A DNA stretch of 7,077 nt from Chloroflexi bacterium RBG_16_48_8 (lineage in GTDB: Bacteria > Chloroflexota > Anaerolineae > Anaerolineales > E44-bin32): contig MGNI01000020.1 in the NCBI GenBank assembly GCA_001795115.1, positions 5,927 to 13,003 of the forward strand. Reading direction: 5' to 3'. The position numbers and the translations under genes are program-made. Below, piece after piece: positions 1-6,590 of this stretch (positions are counted from its first letter, which is position 1; the number at the start of each line of letters is the position of its first letter). The notes below the pieces were generated by a model. The model searched no databases. It had not been told where the DNA came from and was given only the letters and a program-made list of their open reading frames with translations.

Positions 1-710
1 TGTTGGAAGCAGATCCGCCAGCGCGCCAGGTGGAGCCTGTGGCAAAGGTAGTTGCGGAGTTGAAAGCGGAATGGAAGCGTGAAATCGAGGCACAGGCGGT
101 CGAGGCAAAGCCCATCAAGCCCCAACATGTCATGTCTGTGATCAATGATTTGGTCGGACCGGAAGATATTCTTGTATGCGACGCCAGTTTTGCCAGTGGA
201 TGGGGGTCTATGTATTTTGAGATGCGAGAGAACAGACGGGCTCTCTTCCCCAGGGGTTTGGCGGGCTTGGGTTGGGGCTTGCCAGCAGCGATCGGAGCAC
301 AAGTAGCTCGACCGGATGCCAACATCATCGTCCTGGCAGGTGATGGGGCTATGACTTTCTCCTTGGGGGAGCTAGCGACCCTTGCCCAGGAAGGCATGAA
401 TGTCAAAGTTGTTGTCCTCAACAATTGCGCCATGGGTTGGATCAAATGGGATCAAGCTGTTTCCTGGGATGGGAAATTCATTTCCACCGACTTGGGAGAA
501 GTGGATTTCTCCTTGGTGGCAAAGGGCTTGGGATGTGAGGCCTCACGTGTGACCGAACCGAATGAGCTTTGGGACGCGGTTGCCCATGCTCTGGCGCATG
601 AAGGCTCGGTTGTATTGGATGTACGTACATCGGTGAGCGACACCCCTGTAACGAAATTTATCGCTTCGAAAGAGGGAAAAGACAGGATCCTATCCGATCC
701 TTCAGGATAG
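1..710 (+). CDS. ThDP-dependent enzyme, acetolactate synthase-like, C-terminal part (5' partial)
   Basis: The reading frame is already open at base 1, so the N-terminal ThDP-binding and central domains lie outside the window; only about 235 residues are visible. The C-terminal thiamine-diphosphate-binding domain is clear. A glycine-rich stretch (RGLAGLGWGLPAAIGAQ, bases 252-302) is followed by GDGAMTFSLGE starting at base 339 and by VVVLNN, with the Asn pair at 420-425. GDG followed about 26 residues later by NN is the Mg-ThDP motif of this superfamily. Members act on 2-oxo acids by decarboxylation, carboligation or C-C cleavage in the cytoplasm. The substrate-specifying parts are missing, so calling it acetolactate synthase, a decarboxylase or an oxalyl-CoA-type enzyme would be guesswork. 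The next gene starts 57 bases downstream on the same strand, suggesting co-transcription with the nitrilase and M24-like genes. A catabolic role is inferred from that context, and branched-chain amino acid synthesis seems less likely because no small regulatory subunit follows. Confidence 0.88.
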   Translation, partial: LEADPPARQVEPVAKVVAELKAEWKREIEAQAVEAKPIKPQHVMSVINDLVGPEDILVCDASFASGWGSMYFEMRENRRALFPRGLAGLGWGLPAAIGAQVARPDANIIVLAGDGAMTFSLGELATLAQEGMNVKVVVLNNCAMGWIKWDQAVSWDGKFISTDLGEVDFSLVAKGLGCEASRVTEPNELWDAVAHALAHEGSVVLDVRTSVSDTPVTKFIASKEGKDRILSDPSG

Positions 711-711
711 G
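689..711 (+). repeat. Short inverted repeat over the stop codon of the ThDP gene
   Basis: CCTATCC (689-695) and GGATAGG (705-711) are perfect complements around a 9-base loop, and the stop codon lies in the right arm. No T-run follows, so it does not look like a rho-independent terminator. It could be a minor mRNA structure between two operon genes or chance. Confidence 0.3.
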
Positions 712-755
712 TTGGAAATGACCCAGATCGACAAGCGAAAATGATCACATTGGGA

Positions 756-763
756 AGGAAGGA
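756..763 (+). promoter_or_regulatory. Ribosome-binding site that fixes the nitrilase start
   Basis: The purine stretch AGGAAGGA lies four bases before the ATG at 768. It is inside the longer frame that begins at 741, so it argues for the shorter protein. Confidence 0.65.
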
Positions 764-767
764 TGGA

Positions 768-1796
768 ATGAAAGTCAAAGTTGCAGCTGTACAGCCAAGA
801 GCTTTTTGGGGAGAGGAAGAATACAAGAACGCAGATCGATGCCTGGACTATTTAGGGGAAGCCGTCGATCAAGGCGCCCAGTTGGTCTGCTTTCCAGAGG
901 GCTATCCTGGACCGTGCCATGGCCCCATGGATAGTGCTGGGAAATTGTCTTCAACGCCGATTGAGATGGTACAGGAGAAGACCCGTCAATCGAGGGTGTA
1001 TGTGAGCGCAAGCGATCTCGAGCCCAATCCAGAGATCCCAGACACCTATTTTCTTACGCACAAACTTATTTCTCCCGAAGGTGAGATTCTGGCGAACTAC
1101 AAACGGATACAGCCCGATAATCCCACCTTCAATGGATACCTGATGAATGGGCGCATGCATGTGCTCCCGGGTGATGAGATCATGGTGGTACCTACACCCA
1201 TTGGCGATATCGGATTGCAGATCTGTTCTGAGGTGTTGGTCCCAGAGATTTCCCGCATCCACATGTTGCTGGGAGCGGACATCACCATTGTGCCAGTCAA
1301 CGGACCGCATTCCAACCATCTCTTCCGAGGCAGGGAAACCTGGTTGGCTATCGCTCGTGCTCGGGCGGCAGAGAATCTGATGTTTGTCATTATGACCCAG
1401 AATATCTTTATGGAAGGTGCACCGGGTCGGGCTGTCATTGCAGGACCGGAGGAGATGCTGGCAAGTTCAACAGAGGCAGGGATTCTGGTGGCGGAGCTGG
1501 ATTACGATCGCCTGAACTACATGCGCAGTCGTTATCACACCGAGGAATTCCTGAAAGAACCGGAGCCAGGCGACACCTTCGCCCGATGTCGACCAGGGCA
1601 GCAGATCCAGCGCCGTCCTGAGATGTACGGCATGCTCTTGGAACCACATCCGGAAGCGCTGAATTACTTCTACTACAAAGATGGTCTGGACACCTACCTG
1701 GCGGAAGAGAAGAGGGCAGAGAAACTCAGAACGAAGGAGTATGCATCTGGACCTGTTCGAAGGGTGGTAGCCCCATCCAAGGTCCTCCAGGTTTAA
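768..1796 (+). CDS. Carbon-nitrogen hydrolase (nitrilase superfamily)
   Basis: A 342-residue cytoplasmic protein with the full Glu-Lys-Cys triad of the nitrilase/amidase superfamily: E44 in CFPEGYPG, K112 in NYKRIQP, and nucleophile C153 in IGLQICSEVLVPE. A second Glu (E155) sits two residues after the Cys. Such enzymes hydrolyse nitriles, amides or N-carbamoyl compounds through a thioester intermediate. This one cannot be assigned to a substrate; the GLQIC-E-PE form is closer to the amidase/carbamoylase style than to classical nitrilases, but that is only an impression. The start at 768 is chosen because AGGAAGGA (756-763) lies just upstream and the protein then begins MKVKVAAVQP, the usual first beta strand. 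An in-frame ATG at 741 would add nine unconserved residues and has no Shine-Dalgarno site. The gene lies 57 bases after the ThDP gene and 60 before the first M24-like gene, so all three probably serve one pathway. Confidence 0.9.
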   Translation: MKVKVAAVQPRAFWGEEEYKNADRCLDYLGEAVDQGAQLVCFPEGYPGPCHGPMDSAGKLSSTPIEMVQEKTRQSRVYVSASDLEPNPEIPDTYFLTHKLISPEGEILANYKRIQPDNPTFNGYLMNGRMHVLPGDEIMVVPTPIGDIGLQICSEVLVPEISRIHMLLGADITIVPVNGPHSNHLFRGRETWLAIARARAAENLMFVIMTQNIFMEGAPGRAVIAGPEEMLASSTEAGILVAELDYDRLNYMRSRYHTEEFLKEPEPGDTFARCRPGQQIQRRPEMYGMLLEPHPEALNYFYYKDGLDTYLAEEKRAEKLRTKEYASGPVRRVVAPSKVLQV

Positions 1797-1844
1797 GAAA
1801 AGTAAGCCTTTCGCTTCAGGTTGGAGATATCTCGTAAAGTTACA

Positions 1845-1852
1845 GGGAGGAG
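1845..1852 (+). promoter_or_regulatory. Strong ribosome-binding site of M24-like copy 1
   Basis: GGGAGGAG ends four bases before the ATG at 1857, with the GGAGG core at 1846-1850 six bases away. It decides for this ATG over the TTG at 1821. Confidence 0.7.
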
Positions 1853-1856
1853 AAAG

Positions 1857-3023
1857 ATGAAGGAAAAGGACGTGATCAAGAGCTTCTCGAAGGAGGAGTA
1901 CCAGCGGCGATACAACCTGGTTTCGGATCTCATGGAGCAGGCTAATTTGGAAGCCCTCGTGATCTACGGAGATACCTACAGGGGTACAGAAGTGCGCTGG
2001 CTTTCCGATTTTCCGCCCCGCCACGACACCTATTTGATTTGGCCGGCGGAGGGTGAGCCTACCCTGCTTGTCCGGCATTTCAATCATGTCCCGGATGCGA
2101 AGATCGTGTCAAATGTGGTGGACACCCGCTGGGGTGGAGAAAACTCGGGGGTGACTACAGCCAAGGTGCTCCTGGAGAAAGGCTTCACCAGCGGAAAGAT
2201 CGGGTTGGTAGGGCGTATCCCTTACAAGGATTTCAACGCCTTCCGCTCCAAGATTCCGAAAGTCGAATTTGTGGATAGAGATCGGGACTTCAGCAGGCTG
2301 CACGTGACAAAGAGTGAGGAAGAGCTGGCATGGCTGCGTAAAGCGGGCGAGATCAACGATGCCACCATGGAAGCCCTGGCGCAAGCTGCTGTGCTGGGCG
2401 CGACCGAGTTTGAGCTGATCGCAGCCCTAGAACATGCCTATGTGAAAGAGGGGGGTGAGCACGTCCTGCATTTCTTCAGCACCACCTCCATGGAAGCTCC
2501 GGAAGCCTTCGTGCCCGCTCAAGTGCAGAAGGATCGTGTCCTGAAAAGAGGCGATGTCATCATCAACGAGATCGGGGTGGGATGGGGAGGCTATACCACC
2601 CAGGAGCATCGCGCTTTTGCTGTAGGCGTGAAGCCAACACCCCTCTATCAACGATTATACGATGTAGCTGTGAGGGTCCATAATGAGATCTTAAACCTCC
2701 TTCGTCCTGGTGCCACGATCAGAGAGATCCTCGATGTTGGAGATACGATCCACAAAGAAGGCTTCACCATTAACGATGGTCTCTTCCATGGCTACGGCAT
2801 GGGGATTAGTCCCCCTCCTGGAGGTCGAACGCGAGCAACTGTACATGGAAGCCATCAGGAAGATTTTCAATATCAAGAGAATATGGTTTTGGTCATCCAA
2901 CCCAATATCGTCGATGAGGCTTCAGGCGCTGGACTTCAGATTGGAAACACGGTCGCCATCACAGCCGGTGGCGTGGAGGTGCTGACGAAGTACCCATTAG
3001 ACTTCAAAACCGTTGGGCGATAA
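1857..3023 (+). CDS. M24-fold (creatinase/Xaa-Pro peptidase-like) protein with degenerate metal site, copy 1
   Basis: A 388-residue soluble protein with a creatinase-type N-domain (about residues 10-145) and a pita-bread C-domain (about 152-385). The C-domain landmarks are recognisable: GDVIINEIG-GGYTTQ (232-249), FHGYGMG (310-316), VIQPN (346-350) and LQIGNTVAIT (360-369). The metal ligands expected in the family (Asp, Asp, His, Glu, Glu) are here E238, Q249, H311, Q348 and G363, so only the His remains. The upstream His usually found before the GD turn aligns with A221. A dinuclear metal site is therefore unlikely and Xaa-Pro peptidase activity is doubtful. Creatinase is the family precedent for a metal-free hydrolase, but its catalytic His is not kept either. 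The start at 1857 follows GGGAGGAG (1845-1852); a TTG at 1821 in the same frame has no such site. The next gene is a full-length paralogue 29 bases downstream. It may be a non-peptidase C-N hydrolase, a lyase or a binding protein. Confidence 0.85.
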   Translation: MKEKDVIKSFSKEEYQRRYNLVSDLMEQANLEALVIYGDTYRGTEVRWLSDFPPRHDTYLIWPAEGEPTLLVRHFNHVPDAKIVSNVVDTRWGGENSGVTTAKVLLEKGFTSGKIGLVGRIPYKDFNAFRSKIPKVEFVDRDRDFSRLHVTKSEEELAWLRKAGEINDATMEALAQAAVLGATEFELIAALEHAYVKEGGEHVLHFFSTTSMEAPEAFVPAQVQKDRVLKRGDVIINEIGVGWGGYTTQEHRAFAVGVKPTPLYQRLYDVAVRVHNEILNLLRPGATIREILDVGDTIHKEGFTINDGLFHGYGMGISPPPGGRTRATVHGSHQEDFQYQENMVLVIQPNIVDEASGAGLQIGNTVAITAGGVEVLTKYPLDFKTVGR

Positions 3024-3052
3024 GAAGGCTAAAGAAGCTGGGAGACCGACTG

Positions 3053-4216
3053 ATGATAAAAGATCCAAATGTACGAAGATTCTCAGATCAAGAGTACCAC
3101 AGGCGATATCGATTGACGCGTGAATGGATGGAAAAAGAAGGGTTCGCAGCCTTATTGTTTTACGGAAATCCTTATGGTGGGGCTGGGATCCTTTGGCTGA
3201 CGAACTTTTCCCCACGCCATGACACGTATCTCATCTGGCCATTTGAAGGAGAGCCGACCTTGCTCACGCAGCTGTTCAATCATGTTCCCAATGCACAGAG
3301 GGTCTCTGTCATTGAGGATACTCGCTGGGCGGGTTCCGATTCAGCAGTCACAGCAGCTGAGGCATTAGCTGAGAAAGGTGTGGAGAGAGGACGAGTGGGT
3401 GTCATCGGGAAGGTTCCCTACACCGATTTTAACAAATTCGTTTCTCGATTTCCAAATGTTGATTTCATCCCAGCCAATAAAGGTTACACCGCTTTACGCT
3501 TGGTTAAGAGCCAGGAGGAGATGGCGTGGCTGCAGCAGGGAGCGGACTTCACGGATGCTGCTGTCGATGCTCTGATTAAGGCTGCAGCTCCAGGTGTCAG
3601 TGAGTTCGAGTTAGCGGCGGCGATCGAGGCTGCCTACACTGCAGCGGGAGGCGACCATGGCATTCATTTTCTGAGCTCCACACCCATGGCTTCACCCAAA
3701 TCCTACGTCCCGGCTCAAACGCAGACCTCCCGCCGCCTTGAGGTGGGGGATGCAGTCATCTCCGAACTCAGCGCAGGCGTGGGAGGCTACGCCGGGCAGA
3801 TCCAACGCCCCATCGCCATCGGCCAGAAACCCACCGCCAACTACCAGCATGTCTATGATGTGGCGCTGGAGGCCTATGAGCGCATCCTGGCAGTGCTGAA
3901 GGCGGGAGCGACGACCAAGCAGGTATTGGATGAGGCGGACCTCATTGAGAAAGCCGGACTTACGGTTTGCGATGACCTTTTCCATGGCTATGGCCTGGGT
4001 TATCTTGCGCCTGTGCTGCGGACGCGTGCCACGGCCAATAGCCCCCAACCGGAAGACTTTGTCTTTGAGGAGAACATGGCGGTTGTTGTCCAGCCCAATG
4101 TCTACGACCCTGAGACGGGGGCGGGGCTCCAGTTGGGAAACCTGGTACGGATCACTGCCGACGGAGCTGTTTCGATGCAGAAATATCCCATGGGATTTTA
4201 TGTGTGTGGGGAGTAG
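3053..4216 (+). CDS. M24-fold (creatinase/Xaa-Pro peptidase-like) protein with degenerate metal site, copy 2
   Basis: A 387-residue paralogue of the preceding gene, alignable without gaps for more than 300 residues and with roughly half of positions identical by eye. The N-domain shares FSxxEYxRRY (10-19), the block PRHDTYLIWP (54-63), EGEPTLL (65-71), FNHVP (75-79) and DTRW (89-92). The C-domain has GDAVISELS-GGYAGQ (232-249), FHGYGLG (310-316), VVQPN (345-349) and LQLGNLVRIT (359-368). Metal-ligand positions read E238, Q249, H311, Q347 and G362, and the upstream His position is A221, exactly as in copy 1. Matched losses in two diverged copies point to a conserved family with different chemistry, not to decay. 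GGGAG at 3040-3044, eight bases before the ATG, supports this start. The stop codon TAG ends at 4216, 96 bases before the exporter start. The two proteins could form a heterodimer, since M24 creatinases dimerise through their N-domains; that is inference. Confidence 0.85.
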   Translation: MIKDPNVRRFSDQEYHRRYRLTREWMEKEGFAALLFYGNPYGGAGILWLTNFSPRHDTYLIWPFEGEPTLLTQLFNHVPNAQRVSVIEDTRWAGSDSAVTAAEALAEKGVERGRVGVIGKVPYTDFNKFVSRFPNVDFIPANKGYTALRLVKSQEEMAWLQQGADFTDAAVDALIKAAAPGVSEFELAAAIEAAYTAAGGDHGIHFLSSTPMASPKSYVPAQTQTSRRLEVGDAVISELSAGVGGYAGQIQRPIAIGQKPTANYQHVYDVALEAYERILAVLKAGATTKQVLDEADLIEKAGLTVCDDLFHGYGLGYLAPVLRTRATANSPQPEDFVFEENMAVVVQPNVYDPETGAGLQLGNLVRITADGAVSMQKYPMGFYVCGE

Positions 4217-4312
4217 GTGAAGGTTAAAAAGGGTCTGTTATCATTGGAGCCGATGCTTCAACGTTATGGATACCGGGTCATAAGGAAAAAATTTTTCTTG
4301 GAGGTGCATCCA
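4217..4312 (+). promoter_or_regulatory. 96-base leader between M24-like copy 2 and the exporter gene
   Basis: This gap is longer than those between genes 1 to 4. The exporter frame stays open back to a GTG at 4217 directly after the upstream stop codon, but that codon has no Shine-Dalgarno site and the added 32 residues look unconserved and basic. An A/T tract (GGAAAAAATTTTTC, 4285-4297) is nearly self-complementary and lies just before the GGAGG site. No convincing promoter or terminator is visible. Confidence 0.35.
4300..4304 (+). promoter_or_regulatory. Ribosome-binding site that fixes the exporter start
   Basis: GGAGG lies eight bases before the ATG at 4313, the best site in the region. 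It favours this start over the in-frame GTG at 4217 and ATG at 4253. Confidence 0.75.
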
Positions 4313-5461
4313 ATGAGCGATGCGAAAGTTGAAAAACCTGCACGTGAGATGAACCTGATCGAGAAGAACGTTCTGGGGGTCAAGGTCGACCAGGTCCCGA
4401 AGATCATCCCGGGACTTGTTGTGGCGTCATTATTAGCCTGGTTGAGTACATGGCTGAGTGAATTCCTTGGGGTTGATGTGTTGCCTTTCGAGAAGTCACC
4501 CATTTCGGCTGTGATGATGGCCATCCTGCTGGGTCTGATCATTGGGAATATCCTTACCCTCCCATCCTGGCTTAAGCCGGGTTTTGACTTTGCTGTAAAA
4601 AAGGTGCTGCGTTTTGGAATTATTTTGCTGGGCATCCGTTTGAGCATCTTCGACGTTTTCAAACTGGGTGCTTACGGTGTGCCCATTGTCTTACTGTGCA
4701 TCATCGGTGCCCTCTTCTTCACCACCCGTTTGAACAAATGGCTCAAGCTTCCTGAACGATTAGGTGCGCTCATTGCCGTTGGCACTTCCATCTGTGGTGT
4801 CTCAGCCATTGTAGCTACAGGACCAGCCATCGACGCGGAGGATGAGGAAGTGGCTTACGCGGTAGCCGTGATCACCATCTTCGGGATCTTCGCTACCCTG
4901 GTCTATCCCTATCTTGCCAATGTGATCTTCGCCGGTGATCCAACCAAAGTTGGTCTCTTCTTGGGAACCTCGGTCCACGACACTTCCCAGGTTACTGGAG
5001 CCGCCCTGGTCTTCTCGCAGGTCTTCAGCCTGCCAAAGGCCTTGGATGTTGCCATGGTGACGAAGCTGGTTCGAAATGTCTTCATGGTGGCCGTGATCCC
5101 CTTCATGGCTTTTTACTATACCAGCAAGACAAAGAGTGCTGAGGAGAGTGTTGGGAAAAAGACCAATATCGCCAAGCTTCTGCCCCAGTTCATCATTGGC
5201 TTCTTGATCCTGGCTGTCATTCGCTCCCTAGGCGATGCCTTATGGGCGGGCGAGGCGTGGACCGATGTTGTGGGTTTCACCGCGACCTGGGCTGTAAACT
5301 TGCTTGTCGTGGCTCTGGCGGCGGTAGGTTTGACCACGAGCTTCAAGATTCTAAAGGGATTGGGCATCAAACCTTTCATCGTGGGATTGGGAGCTGCGCT
5401 TATCGTCGGTGTGGTGAGCTTTGTAGCGATATCCCTTTTAGGGGCTTTTATCACATTGTAA
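4313..5461 (+). CDS. YeiH/UPF0324-family membrane transporter (putative sulfate exporter)
   Basis: A 382-residue polytopic inner-membrane protein without a cleavable signal peptide; about ten hydrophobic segments can be picked out, for example near 32-54, 64-81, 119-138, 179-204, 255-270, 291-304, 324-343 and 353-380. Family landmarks are GTSICGVSAIVATGPAI (157-173), GTSVHDTSQVTGA (218-230), KLVRN (251-255) and GLTTSF (339-344). The family (PF03601, includes TauZ and YeiH) is usually labelled a putative sulfate exporter because some members sit in taurine and sulfonate degradation clusters; direct transport evidence is thin. The position after a ThDP enzyme, an amidohydrolase and two M24-like proteins suggests it exports an anionic end product, perhaps sulfate or sulfite if the substrate is a sulfonated or sulfur-containing amide. 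No sulfonate-specific enzyme is visible here, so the cargo is open. Confidence 0.88.
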   Translation: MSDAKVEKPAREMNLIEKNVLGVKVDQVPKIIPGLVVASLLAWLSTWLSEFLGVDVLPFEKSPISAVMMAILLGLIIGNILTLPSWLKPGFDFAVKKVLRFGIILLGIRLSIFDVFKLGAYGVPIVLLCIIGALFFTTRLNKWLKLPERLGALIAVGTSICGVSAIVATGPAIDAEDEEVAYAVAVITIFGIFATLVYPYLANVIFAGDPTKVGLFLGTSVHDTSQVTGAALVFSQVFSLPKALDVAMVTKLVRNVFMVAVIPFMAFYYTSKTKSAEESVGKKTNIAKLLPQFIIGFLILAVIRSLGDALWAGEAWTDVVGFTATWAVNLLVVALAAVGLTTSFKILKGLGIKPFIVGLGAALIVGVVSFVAISLLGAFITL

Positions 5462-5494
5462 GTATAGATTAGCTCTATCCAGACCCTCCGAACA

Positions 5495-5516
5495 GGAAGG
5501 AACCAAGGTTCCTTCC
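5495..5516 (+). repeat. Perfect 10-base inverted repeat after the exporter gene
   Basis: GGAAGGAACC (5495-5504) and GGTTCCTTCC (5507-5516) are exact complements separated by AA. As RNA this gives a 9-bp hairpin with a CAAG loop, because a two-base loop is too tight. It begins 33 bases after the exporter stop codon. No T-run follows, so a standard intrinsic terminator is unlikely. The left arm is repeated exactly at the ribosome-binding site of the next gene. Confidence 0.8.
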
Positions 5517-5578
5517 CGATGGGAGAAGATCCGATGTTAAACCATGGAAGGTCTTGATAGGGCATGAGGGAAGGAACC
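5495..5578 (+). promoter_or_regulatory. Candidate RNA switch in the leader of the HPr-kinase-like gene
   Basis: Three segments share one complementarity. Segment 1 is GGAAGGAACC (5495-5504), segment 2 is GGTTCCTTCCC (5507-5517), and segment 3 is GGGAAGGAACC (5568-5578), which contains the Shine-Dalgarno site and touches the ATG at 5579. Segment 2 can pair with segment 1 (a local hairpin that leaves the ribosome site free) or with segment 3 (11 bp that would hide it). The two pairings exclude each other. The complementarity is seen directly; regulation is inferred. No known riboswitch class is recognised, and a translating ribosome or a protein could choose between the states. Confidence 0.5.
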
Positions 5579-6586
5579 ATGATGGCAACCCAAGGAGAGG
5601 CCTGGTACACGCGCGGGATTGAAATTTTAGGAGCGCGTTTCGGCCTGGCTTCCAACAATCGAGAGTTGATCTACACCCCGGAGTTCTTTGAAGATCAGAT
5701 CGTCCAATCCCAGCGTACGAACTTCTATCGCTTGAATGAAGTGCCCTATGGTGAGAACCTGGATGCCTTAGTGACAGTCATTGATAGCGAGGACCTTCCA
5801 CTGGAATTGACTCTGGATGAGCGATCTCTGATCCTGCGCGGGGATATCAGCAAGTTGGATAAAGAGTCTGTCGACCGAAGGAATACCTTGTTTGGCAATA
5901 AAGGGCTGTTCTTTCGCTTTTGTCTTCGAGTTCTGGAGAGGGATCATAAGATCTTTGGATTTCACTCGGCAGCGTTATTTGATGCAGACCGGCGTCGTCT
6001 CATCATTCTGGCAGGCCCTCCTGGGGTGGGCAAGACCGCCATGTTGTTGGCAGCGCTAAGGAAGGGTTTTCAAATCCTAAGCACGGAGATGCTCTACTAT
6101 CAATTTCGGGAAAGTGGTTGCGCTTTCTTCAAAGGTGCCTTATTGGACAATGTTCGAACTGGCAGCCTCACCATCGACTTTCCTGATGTGGCTAAGCAAC
6201 TCGGGATAGAGCTACCGAATGTTGAGGATGTGTGGGGAAGCAAAATCACCCTTGACCTCACCGTAGCTGCTCCGGATGTGGACGAGATTCTGAACCCAGA
6301 TGTTCTCTTGCTCTTCCCACGGATTGAGGGTCAGCGTACAGATGTGGTTATTTCAGAGATCAAGAACACACGTAAGATCCGGAATCAGCTTTATGAAAAT
6401 GCCTCGGAGAAAATGGCTGCTTCCTATCTCTTGTATGATGTCCTTCCTATTTGTGGGCTTGAAACACCAGATTTGATGAGATCGCGCTTTGATGTCGTAA
6501 CCAGGTTCTTGAGCGGAGAAGATTTTCATTTCTTAGGGGCCAAGACGATTTTGGCTGGTCCGCAGAATTGCCTTGACGATATTTAA
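5579..6586 (+). CDS. HPr-kinase-like P-loop protein
   Basis: A 335-residue soluble protein. Residues 1-125 form an N-terminal part I do not recognise. It is followed by HSAALFDADRRRLIILAGPPGVGKT, with the Walker A motif GPPGVGKT at 146-153, and RKGFQILSTEMLYY (161-174). The His about 17 residues before the P-loop and the RKGF-hydrophobic-S pattern after it match HPr kinase/phosphorylase-like proteins (HprK/PEP carboxykinase fold). Where HprK has an Asp pair (ADD), this protein has S168-T169-E170, so the metal-binding Asp is replaced by Glu or lost. The last 100 residues (LLLFPRIEG at 243-251 onward) resemble the C-terminal region of HprK-like proteins only loosely. It probably binds ATP or GTP and may phosphorylate a protein or small molecule; the target is unknown. 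ATGs occur at 5564, 5579 and 5582; GAGGGAAGGA (5566-5575) supports 5579 or 5582. No HPr gene is in the window. Confidence 0.7.
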   Translation: MMATQGEAWYTRGIEILGARFGLASNNRELIYTPEFFEDQIVQSQRTNFYRLNEVPYGENLDALVTVIDSEDLPLELTLDERSLILRGDISKLDKESVDRRNTLFGNKGLFFRFCLRVLERDHKIFGFHSAALFDADRRRLIILAGPPGVGKTAMLLAALRKGFQILSTEMLYYQFRESGCAFFKGALLDNVRTGSLTIDFPDVAKQLGIELPNVEDVWGSKITLDLTVAAPDVDEILNPDVLLLFPRIEGQRTDVVISEIKNTRKIRNQLYENASEKMAASYLLYDVLPICGLETPDLMRSRFDVVTRFLSGEDFHFLGAKTILAGPQNCLDDI

Positions 6587-6590
6587 CACG

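Noticed and set aside
1..710. ThDP gene as sulfoacetaldehyde acetyltransferase (Xsc), suggested by the sulfate-exporter-like gene
   Set aside because: The visible C-terminal domain does not resemble Xsc as I know it; it has the general acetolactate-synthase-like form.
1467..2087. 206-residue open frame on the minus strand
   Set aside because: It lies antisense across the nitrilase end and the first M24-like gene start, has no recognisable domain, and mirrors real coding frames.
1857..4216. Annotation of the two tandem genes as Xaa-Pro aminopeptidases
   Set aside because: The fold fits, but four of five metal ligands and the catalytic His are replaced in both, so the peptidase name would mislead.
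4217..4312. Longer exporter beginning at GTG 4217
   Set aside because: There is no ribosome-binding site, and the extra 32 residues precede a much better GGAGG-ATG start at 4313.
5464..5478. Small inverted repeat ATAGA/TCTAT after the exporter stop codon
   Set aside because: Five A/T-rich pairs with a five-base loop are too weak to separate from chance.
5495..5516. Rho-independent terminator after the exporter gene
   Set aside because: The stem is strong but is followed by CGATGGGAG and not by a T-run.
5116..5658. 180-residue open frame on the minus strand
   Set aside because: It is antisense to the exporter gene and its downstream leader, with a low-complexity basic composition typical of a shadow frame.
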